The notes under the pieces were generated by a model, which made no database searches, was not told where the DNA came from, and saw nothing but the letters and a program-made list of their open reading frames with translations. The position numbers were made by a program, and so were the translations under genes. A stretch of DNA of 25,000 nucleotides from Paratrimastix pyriformis (lineage: Eukaryota > Preaxostyla > Paratrimastigidae). Numbering within the stretch: the first letter of the stretch is position 1; every line of letters begins with the position of its first letter. Where the stretch lies: contig JAPMOS010000068.1 in the NCBI GenBank assembly GCA_027972325.1, forward strand, positions 1-25,000. Reading direction: 5' to 3'. Below, in pieces: positions 1-13,468 of this stretch.

Positions 1-25
1 TACCTCATAAATAGCGGCGGAAAAC
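1..25 (+). repeat. Left terminal inverted repeat of the Tc1/mariner element
   Basis: Begins TACCTCATAAATAGCGGCGG and matches the reverse complement of 1176-1200 over 25 bases without mismatch. Confidence 0.95.
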
Positions 26-119
26 CCAGTCCGTTTGACCCCAAGGAACCGTCTAGGCCCATGGCACCGTGTTCGGAGAATTCACTGACATTTACTCATA
101 TGGATTAATATCGGGTGGG

Positions 120-1044
120 GCCGCCCTGGGCGTCGATGACCGCTTGGCATCTTTGGGGCATACTCAAAACCGATGACAGAAAATCGGCATTTCGCATTTG
201 TCCCACTCAAATTGGATCCACCTCCGCAGCTGCTGGGCAGATCCGGGGTTGTGCTCTGCCACACGGTCCTTGAGGGTGTTCAGACGTTCTCCAGTGGGTT
301 GAGGTCGGGGCTCTGGGGTGGCTGAAGCACACGGCTGATGATGGTCGGTCAGCACTTTCAGACGCACTTTGCATTGTGCTTCGGATCGTTGTCCTGCTGG
401 ATGGGCCCGGCACCCCGACCCAGGGCGCGAAGGAGAGCAAGGCCTCGTTCAGGATGCGCGTGTAGGGCGGCGTCCAGGTTTTCGGTGAAGATGAACACCT
501 TCGTTTCCCCTTGGCACTGACCCCGCAGAGACATGGACTTTGGGGATGCATGATGGTGGGCAGTGGCACGAACTCGTTCCGGCCCGCACGGACACGATGC
601 TTGCGGGGCCTGTGGTGAAGGTTGTCTCGTCCAGGAAGACCACCTTGGACCAGTCGCGATCCTTCTCGGTTCGGGCAAACGCGAGACGTTTTTGTCGGTG
701 GGCCTCGGTGAGGAGGGTTTTGGTTTGCCACTTCGATTGCAGGCCAGCCCGCAGGAGGATGCGCGAGACTGTCTGTGGGCTGATGCGGATGGTCCTCTTC
801 TTGCGTGCCCAGCGGGCCAATTTGGGCAGACTCTCCGTTCTGTGGCGCTTTGCACGTCGGATGATGGCCTGGTCGTCCGGGCGAGAATGCTTTCGTGGTC
901 TCCCCGGGCTCTTGATTTGGCGGATGGGGAGCGGCTCAGTGCCCGACGAACAGATGTCTCACGGTGCTGCAGCCGGGCAATCCGGCTGGTGGTCTTGCCT
1001 TGGCGTCTGAGGAGGCGGGTTTGCTCGTCCATTTGCTTGGTCAT
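120..1044 (-). pseudogene. Tc1/mariner transposase pseudogene
   Basis: The likely start is the ATG at 1044-1042 (MTKQMDEQTRLLRRQGKTTS), followed by helix-turn-helix-like sequence. Conserved pieces then lie in different frames: VVFLDETTF, with the first catalytic Asp, near 640; QQDNDPKHNAK, with the second Asp, near 375; and PPQSPDLNPLEN, with the third acidic residue, near 310. The C-terminal Tc1 tail (RRWIQFEWDKCEMP) lies near 200. At least three frame changes and several stops separate these motifs, including a stop directly after the PDLNPLENV motif. No functional transposase can be made. The DD34E class is inferred from motif order; the frame breaks prevent exact spacing. Confidence 0.85.
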
Positions 1045-1175
1045 GCTTCCCCCCCACCGAGCCGCCCCTTGAAGCCACAGGCCAGCATCAAATTATGGGA
1101 TCTCAAAATGTTGGTCACTTCTCTGCACCCTGCAGCACCCAGCCCGGGCGGGCACTGGGATCGGGGAGGAACTTT

Positions 1176-1200
1176 GTTTTCCGCCGCTATTTATGAGGTA
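1176..1200 (-). repeat. Right terminal inverted repeat of the Tc1/mariner element
   Basis: Reverse complement of bases 1-25, ending in TA. The identity of the two ends contrasts with the decayed transposase between them. Confidence 0.95.
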
Positions 1201-1218
1201 CTGTATATCAAGAGGGAG

Positions 1219-1272
1219 TGACACCGATACATATCAAGGAGGGTGATGACACCGATACATATCAAAGGAGGG
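1219..1272. repeat. Two-copy 27-bp tandem repeat beside the transposon
   Basis: The sequence TGACACCGATACATATCAA followed by GGAGGG occurs at 1219 and again at 1247 with one added base. A partial copy (TGTATATCAAGAGGGAG) adjoins the transposon end at 1203. Confidence 0.75.
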
Positions 1273-1599
1273 CGCAGCAACCAAGGCAGACCTGTCACAC
1301 CCCGGTGGCACCTGCAGTTGGCGCCGGGGCTGGCGGTGAGGCCCCAGATCAGATTCGCTTCGCATGTGACGGCTGGCTGAGGGCGGGGCGGCCGGGCGGC
1401 CACGAGGCGGCCGGGAAACCTGTGCAGATTGGGCAGCAGACCAGCATCACCACAGGTGAATAAGGAGCGGGCGGCACACAAGCAAAGGGTGGTGGTGGGG
1501 CGCGCAACAGAGGGAGCGAGGCGCCCGAGTGTATGTGGTGATGAAACAGCCCGCCCGAATCGGAATCGCCATCGGTGTGCGTGGTAGAGGGTAAAGGGG
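1273..1599. other. Unassigned stretch, probably 3' flank of the minus-strand helical-repeat gene
   Basis: No gene is assigned. On the minus strand a short open stretch (1603-1440) reads like protein, rich in Thr, His and Pro, and ends at a GTCTGC that resembles the local splice donor. It does not join in phase to the preceding exon, so it was not added. No AATAAA is visible on the minus strand here. Confidence 0.4.
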
Positions 1600-5871
<4,272 letters not shown>

Positions 5872-5925
5872 CTGCGAGACACACGGGTCGCAAGAGCCAC
5901 GAAATGGTGAGGAGTCGGGATGATG

Positions 5926-6335
<410 letters not shown>

Positions 6336-6377
6336 CAAGTCAGGTGAGCTCGCTTCGTTACGCTTTCAATCGGGTGA

Positions 6378-7015
6378 CTATCTCCCCGAGGAAGGTTGAC
6401 CTGGAGTCGACCGCGACCACCCTGCGGTGATATGGCAGGTGGCCGGAACGACTGGTGAGGTCGCCGTCCTTCCCGACCCATTTGAAATTTCGACCTTGGT
6501 GGCTATCCCCCGGGAAGGGCTGATCGGCGGCCGGTCCCGACCACGGTTCGCTGGATTTATGGGTCCCTCCAGCGAACAGTGAGGTCGCTGCTTCCCCGAC
6601 CTGTTTGAAATTTTGACCTTGGTGGCTATCCCCCCGGGGAAGGGTTGGCCACCACGACCACGGTTCGCTGGATTTATGGGTCCCTCCAGCGAACGGTAAG
6701 GTCGCCATCCTTCCCCGACCCGTTTGAGCCTGTTTGAAATTTTGACCTTGGTGGCTATCCCCCGGGGAAGGGTTGACCTGGAGTCGATCGCGACCACCCT
6801 GCGATGATAGGGCAAGGTGGCCCGAACGACTGGTGAGGTCGCCATCCTTCCCCGACCCATTTGAGCCTGTTTGAATTTTCGACCTTGGTGGCTATCCCCC
6901 CGGGGAAGGGGTTGCCCTGGGGGCCACCACGACCCCGCTTCTAAACATATGTTGGGGTCCCCGACCGACTGGTGAGGTCGCCATCCTTCTCCGACCATTT
7001 TGAAATTTGACATGA
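6378..7015. repeat. Mosaic 125-bp minisatellite, five copies
   Basis: Five units begin with CTATC at 6378, 6503, 6626, 6755 and 6892 (spacing 125, 123, 129, 137). All share the frame CCGGGGAAGGG ... GAGGTCGCCATCCTTCC ... TTTGAAATTTTGACCTTGG. The inner core alternates: copies 1 and 4 carry GACCTGGAGTCGA, copies 2 and 3 carry GGTTCGCTGGATTTATGGG, and copy 5 carries a third core. A minus-strand frame stays open through it, but the translation is repeat-driven and no family is recognised. Confidence 0.9.
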
Positions 7016-7756
7016 TCCCATAATATTTTGGATCGTGTCCCAAAATTTTGGAGGTGCCTCCCAAGTAGGGTATATCAGGGGCACCCCTTGGGGACTTGTG
7101 AAGATGGGATCGGAGGGGCCGAAGGAGCCGAAATGCCGCAAGACACAGTAGGCTTAGTAGACCTGGTAGGCTCTCATGCGCCTGTGGCGCCCAGGCTGCG
7201 TCCGGCCCCACCTTCAGGTGCGATCGTTGTCCGGACAACACTGTTGCGAAAATGTTGCGAAATCGTTGCGAAATCGGTGCGAAACATGGTAGCGCTCTCT
7301 GGCCTCTGCCCTTGATGCCAAGCCCGCAGCCGCCCGAACCCGCTTGGAGACCCGAAGCACAATGGCCCGCCCGGTCAAGGTTGGCGATCCCCCCTGATGA
7401 ATGCCCCTACCATCCCGGCCTTGCGACGGGTTCTCTCGGGTGCTGGTCCACGGTGACCTGGACCGCTCGGACAGCTGGCCGGACCCCACTCCAACAACAC
7501 GGTGCGCTCTCCAGGATACCACTGTGGCCTGTGGACGTCCCCGCAGTGCTGCGGTAAGCCGGTCCCGAACACATAGGGTGTGATGACGGATGCACTCTCC
7601 CCCTGGCAAATGGCGTGTTGCCCTAAGTTGGCAAAAGTCCGACGGCATGAGGACTAAAAATACCAACTGCCTTTGGGTCGGGTCGGTGCCGGGGGGAGAG
7701 CCCTGGGATTTTACAGATTTTTGGAAGGCCACCCTCAGTTCCTTCCCCGAGTCGTC
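7016..7756. other. Unassigned stretch between two repeat arrays
   Basis: No gene is supported. It holds the perfect palindrome TTGTCCGGACAA (7227-7238), followed by four degenerate 11-mers of the type GTTGCGAAATC (7242-7286). The rest, 7290-7756, is unique GC-rich sequence with only short open frames on both strands. Confidence 0.5.
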
Positions 7757-7826
7757 CCTATGATGATGATGATGATGCTGATGCTGATGCTGATGATGCT
7801 GATGATGCTGATGATGCTGATGATGC

Positions 7827-7873
<47 letters not shown>

Positions 7874-7892
7874 CTGATGCTGATGCTGATGC

Positions 7893-7978
<86 letters not shown>

Positions 7979-8006
7979 CTGATGATGCTGATGATGCTGA
8001 TGATGC

Positions 8007-8067
<61 letters not shown>

Positions 8068-8078
8068 TGAGGTTTGGA

Positions 8079-8155
<77 letters not shown>

Positions 8156-8166
8156 TGAGGTTTGGA

Positions 8167-8234
<68 letters not shown>

Positions 8235-8255
8235 TGAGGTTTGGAATGATGATGT
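7757..8255. repeat. GAT/GCT array with higher-order structure
   Basis: A (GAT)n array with GCTGAT inserts up to 8010, then three GAT blocks. Each of these blocks ends in the same 16-bp interruption, GGATGAGGTTTGGAAT, at 8065, 8152 and 8232. The spacing of 80-87 bp shows higher-order duplication. Confidence 0.95.
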
Positions 8256-8587
8256 TTGACGGACGAAATATTGCTGTCCTTTTGAGTCATCATCATCTTC
8301 ATCCAAGCATCATCCAATCGGGGTGGGGTGGGGTGGGGGCTCCCATAACCTATCCGGGGACCTGTGACCCACATCACCCTGCCCCCCCGCGTCCCGGCCC
8401 TTCGCCTGACCCTCACGCTCGTCGTGCGGGACAGCGAGTAGCGAAGTGGAGACCTCCAATGGTTCTCCGACCATCCCTGGGGCCTACTTCCGTGCAGGCC
8501 TGACGAACCCCGTCAGGTACCCCGACGAGCCCCGTTCGGGTCCGCGGAAGACTGCGTGCCTGGGAACCAGGGGGGCCCACGCCCTCC
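8256..8587. other. Intergenic stretch downstream of the Pro/Ser-rich gene
   Basis: Unique GC-rich sequence, with short CATCAT runs near 8290. No convincing gene is seen on either strand. Confidence 0.4.
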
Positions 8588-8593
8588 TTTATT
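8588..8593 (-). terminator. Poly(A) signal AATAAA of the Pro/Ser-rich gene
   Basis: TTTATT on the plus strand gives AATAAA on the minus strand, about 72 bases after the inferred stop at 8665. Confidence 0.6.
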
Positions 8594-8664
8594 CAGCATT
8601 TGACCCAATCATCATCATCATCATCATCCACTCGTCCAATCATCGTCCAATCATCATATCAGCA

Positions 8665-10074
8665 TCACCCCTCATCGAGGCAGACCCGGGCTGTGTCCTC
8701 GCCGTCGCTCCACTCGGCTCCGTGTGGCCCGTCCTGCAAGGGCAGCCCGCGGGCCGTGGCGATGACCTGGTCGAGCAGCCGACGAAGCGACGACTCGGCT
8801 GCGCGGCAGGGGGGTGGAGGGGGGGGGGGGGGGGGGGGGGGATGTCAGGCGTGTCTTCGTGCACCCCCAAGCGCCTGTGGGTTGTGGTGAGTGTGAGAAA
8901 ATTTGGGCCCAAAACGCATCCCCCCAGCGTGCCAGGTCCACCATCCCCCCCGACACAAACAGACATGCTCCCAGGGGCGGCTGGATGGCCAGCGGCGTCT
9001 GGCTCCCCACCCCGCGCCCTCCCGCCGCCGTCACGCCCACCACCACCGCAGGCGTCTGCAGTGGCGTGACCATCCCAAGCCCCCCGGCCGCCGCCCCGGC
9101 CCCGGCAGGTGTGTGCGGTGGCGGCGGGATTCTGCTGCCCGCCGCTGAGGACACCCGGAGGGCGCTCATGACCCGACTGGGCACCTGCACCACCCGGGGG
9201 TGCGGTGCGGCCAGCCCGCCCGAGGCGGCGCTGATCGATGTGCCGCTGGGTCCCGAGGCGAGCGAGGACGAGCCGGCTGAGGCCTGCGAGGATGTGCTCA
9301 GCCGGCGGGGCATCAGCCCAGCGCCGCCCCGGGCCGAACCCCCGGCAATGGTGACCCGACTGCGGGCCGACAGGCTGGGACGGGACAGCGGCCGGGCAAA
9401 GCGGCCCTCGGTCGCGCTGGCGGTGGCCCCGGTGTCCGTCGTGTCGGCCAGCGAGAGCGAGGCAACCGAACGCAGGGGCGACGGTGGGGGCGGCGGTGGG
9501 AGCCCCGTGACGTGCGACGGGCGGGACATGGGAAGCGGGACCGTGGCTGGGCCGCCCGAGCTGCTGGTGGTGGCGGTGGCGGGCAAGGGCCCACTGTGCG
9601 GGCGGGGTGCCGTGGATGCGGGCGGGGGCTCGGCGGATGCCGATGCCGGAGGCGCGGCCGGTTCGGGTGAGACGGAGGTGGTTCGTGTGGTGGTTTGGGT
9701 GGGTTGGGTATGGCGGCGCGGGGGTGAGAGCGACGCCATTCGGATCGGCTGCTTGGGGGAGGAAAACGGGTCGCCCTGCTCGGCATCGGACAGGGGCGTC
9801 ATCGGCTCGCCGGTGGTCCCCTCGGGGTCATCATCCGGAAAGTGGTGCAGGTTGCCCGTGGGTGATTCCGGCATGGGGGGAAGCAGACGGTGGGGTGAGC
9901 GCAGGGGTTTCGTGGGAGCCTCCTGCGAGGAGGCCGAGGAAGAAAGCGCTGAAAGGTCGAGCGAGAGCGAAGGGCGCATCGGGTGTTTGACCGAGGCTGT
10001 GCCGGGTATGGGCTGGTGCGAGCGGAGCACATGCCGGACCGGATCATCGGCCGGGGGCTGGGGAGAATAGCGCA
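8665..10074 (-). CDS. Pro/Ser/Thr-rich, largely disordered protein
   Basis: Main exon 10074-8965, last exon 8874-8665, with intron 8964-8875 (donor GTCTGT, acceptor CCCACAG). The main exon starts after a strong acceptor (a long T run, then ATTCCACAG). A GTCCGT donor at 10353 would give a leading 5' UTR intron. Translation may then start at the in-frame Met near 9980 (MRPSLSLDLSAL), or at ATGs near 10273 if the region is unspliced. The protein is mostly low-complexity Ser/Pro/Ala. Its C-terminus is best read as a helical tail (LRRLLDQVIATARGLPLQDG) ending at TGA 8667-8665. That tail lies in a different frame from the main exon, across a run of 23 C. Function unknown; no domain recognised. It is divergent to the F-box-like gene at 10435. 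Confidence 0.65.
8819..8841. repeat. Homopolymer of 23 G (C on the coding strand)
   Basis: Uninterrupted G run in the last exon of the minus-strand Pro/Ser-rich gene, encoding poly-Pro. The frame favoured before the run differs from the one favoured after it, so its length decides the C-terminus. Confidence 0.95.
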
Positions 10075-10110
10075 CTGTGGAATCGGGGAAAAAAAAAAGA
10101 GAGTGAATTT

Positions 10111-10344
10111 GTTTCATCAAAGGTGCAGAGCGACAACCTTCTATCGCGGTGGCGCGCAGGGTCCGGGCAGCGGAAGAAGATGGCGGCAAGTGGGGGGAGT
10201 CGCCGTTATTCCGCATGGGAGAACTCGGAAGTTGCATACTGAGTTGAAGAGGCTGCGTAGGTCGCCTCATCATCACTCAAAACAGCTTGCGAGAAATTTG
10301 AAACAGCAAAACGCCCCAAGAACAGGCGAAACTACCCCGAGGTC
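10111..10344 (+). promoter_or_regulatory. Upstream region conserved between the two F-box-like genes
   Basis: Three blocks recur upstream of the second gene in the same order. GTTTCATC plus GCAGAGC lies at 10111 and 13051. GCGAGAAATTTGAAACA lies at 10289, with a near match at 13227. GAACAGGCGA...CCCCGAGGTC lies at 10320 and 13367. The region also lies between two divergent genes, so it may serve both. A promoter role is inferred from conservation only. Confidence 0.45.
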
Positions 10345-10434
10345 ATAACGGACGGGCCGGAATTCAATCCTCCGCGCAAGAAGGAGGTCCGTCACACTTT
10401 CCCTGTCACATCAAACTTTCGCTTTTGCAGTCTA

Positions 10435-12777
10435 ATGACCACCGTCAAAACAATTCGCCGGAGGAAATCAGATCGAGATGATCAACCCTCATTCATCACG
10501 TTTCCTCTCCGTCTGCCCCATGAGCTCCTCCCAATTTTGGTTGAGACCTCCGAATATCCCCGCCATACTTACATTCAGCTCTTGGGCCTGTGTCACGCCA
10601 CCCGCACGGCCGTTCGGGGCGCCCCCCGCGTGCTGGCCTTCTTTGATGGCGTTGACGAAGAGGACCCGCTGATCCGCCAGGTCGCCACCCCCACGACGGA
10701 TGCGCTGGCTGCCCTGGTGGGGCCCTGCCTGGGGCTGGTCAAGCTCACTCTGGACTTCGAGACCCTACCCGCGCGCTGGTGGTGTTTCCACACCGAGGCC
10801 GCCTGTGCCCGTTGGGTGGACGAGGCCTTCGCCGGTCACAGCCGCCTGGCTGTGCTCGAGATCGTCACGTCATGGTCCACCGTCATGTTGGCTCTGCCGC
10901 GCATCGTGGGCCACCTCCACGGGCTGGAGGAGTTCCGCCTGCGGGTGAGGTACCACGGCTCCCCCGACTGGGACTTGAATCCCTCTGTCCGGCCTCTTCT
11001 GACAGCCCTGGGTCAGTCCTGCCCAAGACTTCGGCTCCTGCACTTGGAGCAGACTTCATCCGGCATCCCGTTCCTGGAACTGAACGGCGTGGCGAGACTC
11101 CATTGTACCGTCTTGCAAGGTTTGGCTCCCATCGCGGGCACCCTCAAGGATATCAAGCTTCCCTTCCGGATTGGGGATGCCGCGCGGACCGAGGAAGGCC
11201 GAGAGAACATTGCCGCCGGCACGGCCTTCTTGAGGAGCCTGGCCTCGGTGCAGAAGCTCTCGTTTTCCCGGTGCCCTGCCGACCTGCTGCGGCCCCTCGC
11301 CCCCCAGCTGACTCAGCTCGGGCTGACCGAGTCGTGGTTCAGAGTGCCCCCCGTCGAGGACTTCCGCCGACTGAAGCGGTTGGAGCTCGCCCATTTGCTC
11401 CCGGCCAGACCATCCAGCCCCTCGCCCCTGAAGGGCTTGCTGGATGGGCTGCCCCATTTGACCGATCTCACGCTGCTCCTGGAGGAGGTGTCTTCCTATG
11501 CCGCCCTCTTTGACGTCCTGCCGGTGGGACTGCTGGATCGGTTGGAACGACTCGCCCTCCATCTCGGTTTCTCTTCGGAGGGAGAGGAGGCCCCCTGCAG
11601 CACCACCCACATTGCCAGCCTGCGCCTCCGCACATTGTGTTTTGATAATGGTGCTGCGTTGGTGCGCATCGTCCCGAACCCCACCATTCTGGAGCTGGCC
11701 TGCCCCCGCCTGGAGGAGCTCGTCCTGCCCGAGATGCTTAGCGGCGCCCTCAAGAAGTTAATCCTGGACTGTCCCCAGCTGCGGACGATCAAGGGACTGC
11801 CGAGTCACTGCCGGAACCGCTGGACAGCCATGCCCTACCTGGTGCGGGTGCGAGAATGTCCTATCTGCGATCGGGAAGGAGGTAGGGGCCATTTGTTGGA
11901 CGGGATTCCCCAGTTGCTGGAGGAGTCACCCCAATTGCTCGAATTGCCCTTCCTCTCCATTCGCGATCCCGCTATCCTCGCTCGTCTGCTCGCGTCGCGC
12001 TCGCTGACCCGCCTGTCGGTCGAGGTGTCTCTCAACGCGTTGCCCAGTCTGCGCCGCACCCGATCGCGCGACGTTCGTGCCCTTCAGTTGCCCGCCCAAC
12101 TCGAACGCCTCCAAGCAACCTTCAAGATTTGTTCTCTCCCCACAGATGATCCGCCACCCGACCTCTTGGTGGAAGCCGCTGGGTTGCGCTCTCTCACGGT
12201 TTGGTTGGAGCTGTCTGACCGTCTTCTGCGCCGGCGGCCGGCTCTGGGCATCCGCTGTCCGGCCTTGGTCGCCCTCGATGCTGACCTGTCCCGGTTCACC
12301 TCGTTTTCCCTGGATGTCCCCAGCCCATCGCTGCTCAACCTGGCCTTCAGTGCCATGCAGTCCTCAAAACAGTCTGAGTCCGTTGCGGGCCTCTCGGATT
12401 GCCTGGCGGCCACTACCACCCTGCGCCGGGCCTTGCTGCAAGGACGGGGCTTGTCAGACTGGTCCCGACTGATCGCAGCCCTGGGTCAGCTGCCCCACCT
12501 GGCCGCCCTCGACCTGACCGGCTTTGGCACCGCCGAGGTGGCCCTGGCCTGTCCGCATCTCAGATGGCTGAGCATCGGTGGCACGGCGATGCTCCGTTCG
12601 CTGGCGCTTGACTGCCCGCTACTGGAGATGCTCCAACTGTGGGGCGACTTTCGCTACCTGGAGCGGTTCGAGTGGGTCGGGCCCGTCCCGCCCAACTTGC
12701 ATCTCCAATGCCCCGGGAAATCCAGCAAACTGGCCAGGCGGTTCCCCTGGGTGCGACAGCTTCTTCGCTCCTCGTAA
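10435..12777 (+). CDS. F-box-like, leucine-rich-repeat protein (first of a tandem pair)
   Basis: One uninterrupted frame of 780 residues. Residues 27-62 resemble an F-box (LPHELLPILVE, then LLGLCHATRTAVRG). From about residue 95 to 760, irregular Leu-rich repeats follow (LVKLTLDF, LRLLHLEQTS, LAALDLTGFG). Such proteins usually act as substrate adaptors of SCF ubiquitin ligases; that role is inferred. The start ATG lies four bases after TTTTGCAG. A 44-nt 5' UTR intron (10387-10430, donor GTCCGT) fits the local pattern. The stop TAA sits in CTCGTAAGTC, a perfect GTAAGT that is apparently not spliced, since the same stop and context are kept in the neighbouring copy. AATAAA follows at 12875. Intact, so it is probably the functional member of the pair. 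Confidence 0.85.
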   Translation: MTTVKTIRRRKSDRDDQPSFITFPLRLPHELLPILVETSEYPRHTYIQLLGLCHATRTAVRGAPRVLAFFDGVDEEDPLIRQVATPTTDALAALVGPCLGLVKLTLDFETLPARWWCFHTEAACARWVDEAFAGHSRLAVLEIVTSWSTVMLALPRIVGHLHGLEEFRLRVRYHGSPDWDLNPSVRPLLTALGQSCPRLRLLHLEQTSSGIPFLELNGVARLHCTVLQGLAPIAGTLKDIKLPFRIGDAARTEEGRENIAAGTAFLRSLASVQKLSFSRCPADLLRPLAPQLTQLGLTESWFRVPPVEDFRRLKRLELAHLLPARPSSPSPLKGLLDGLPHLTDLTLLLEEVSSYAALFDVLPVGLLDRLERLALHLGFSSEGEEAPCSTTHIASLRLRTLCFDNGAALVRIVPNPTILELACPRLEELVLPEMLSGALKKLILDCPQLRTIKGLPSHCRNRWTAMPYLVRVRECPICDREGGRGHLLDGIPQLLEESPQLLELPFLSIRDPAILARLLASRSLTRLSVEVSLNALPSLRRTRSRDVRALQLPAQLERLQATFKICSLPTDDPPPDLLVEAAGLRSLTVWLELSDRLLRRRPALGIRCPALVALDADLSRFTSFSLDVPSPSLLNLAFSAMQSSKQSESVAGLSDCLAATTTLRRALLQGRGLSDWSRLIAALGQLPHLAALDLTGFGTAEVALACPHLRWLSIGGTAMLRSLALDCPLLEMLQLWGDFRYLERFEWVGPVPPNLHLQCPGKSSKLARRFPWVRQLLRSS

Positions 12778-12874
12778 GTCATGCCACCCCCTCCAGCCTC
12801 CGTCCCTCGCCACAGCAGCGCCCCGGTTTTCCGTTTCTCGTGTTGTTCTGCTGTGGACAAGGATTGTATTGGAC

Positions 12875-12880
12875 AATAAA
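12875..12880 (+). terminator. Poly(A) signal of the first F-box-like gene
   Basis: AATAAA in TTGGACAATAAA, about 100 bases after the stop. The surrounding GTTCTGCTGTGGACA ... TTGGACAATAAA is shared with the second copy at 15993. Confidence 0.75.
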
Positions 12881-13468
12881 AACGCCTGGAGCCGTAGGAC
12901 CCTTCTGGTGCATGCAGGTGGGTGATGACGGATGTGGGCGGGGCGGGGATGGAAGGGTGAGTGTGTGAGGGCAGAGGCCCATATGCGGCGATGCCGGCGG
13001 AGGCTCGTGGCTGTCGCTGAGGGGACTGTGGAGCAAAGAAGAGCGAGCTAGTTTCATCGAAACGCAGAGCAACACCTATTCACCGAACTTCGGCTGGATC
13101 AATAGTTCGCCACGTGAGGACCAGCCGAAGTATGTTGCAATGTGTCTTCAGTGACGGGTTGGAAGGCATCTCGAACCAAGTTTCCAGCAGTATACGCATT
13201 GAACTGCATCGTGCATCGACTCGCATGCGCGAAATTTGAAACACAGAAACGATGATAACCAAGTGAAGGGGAACACCGTGTTGGCCCGGGACGATGGGGC
13301 AATTGCCGGAGAAGAACGATGAAAGGGGTGAAGGGAGAAAGAAAGAAAGGGAAAACTTCGCACTGAGAACAGGCGACACGACCCCGAGGTCGTACCCGCT
13401 CCGGAATTCGCAGGTCTGCACGCCTGACTTGATTGCCTGAACCTTATGATGGTCTTGTGACACAGAAA

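Larger units (their letters stand above)
1..1200 (-). mobile_element. Tc1/mariner-type DNA transposon, decayed
   Basis: A complete-length element bounded by 25-bp perfect terminal inverted repeats, with TA at both outer ends as expected for Tc1/mariner target duplication. The interior encodes, on the minus strand, a recognisable but frame-broken DDE transposase. The size of about 1.2 kb is usual for compact Tc1/mariner elements. The first base of the window coincides with the left TA, so the left flank cannot be checked. Beyond the first 25 bases the two ends no longer match, so the repeats are short. The element lies about 400 bp downstream of the 3' end of the minus-strand gene that follows. 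Confidence 0.9.
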
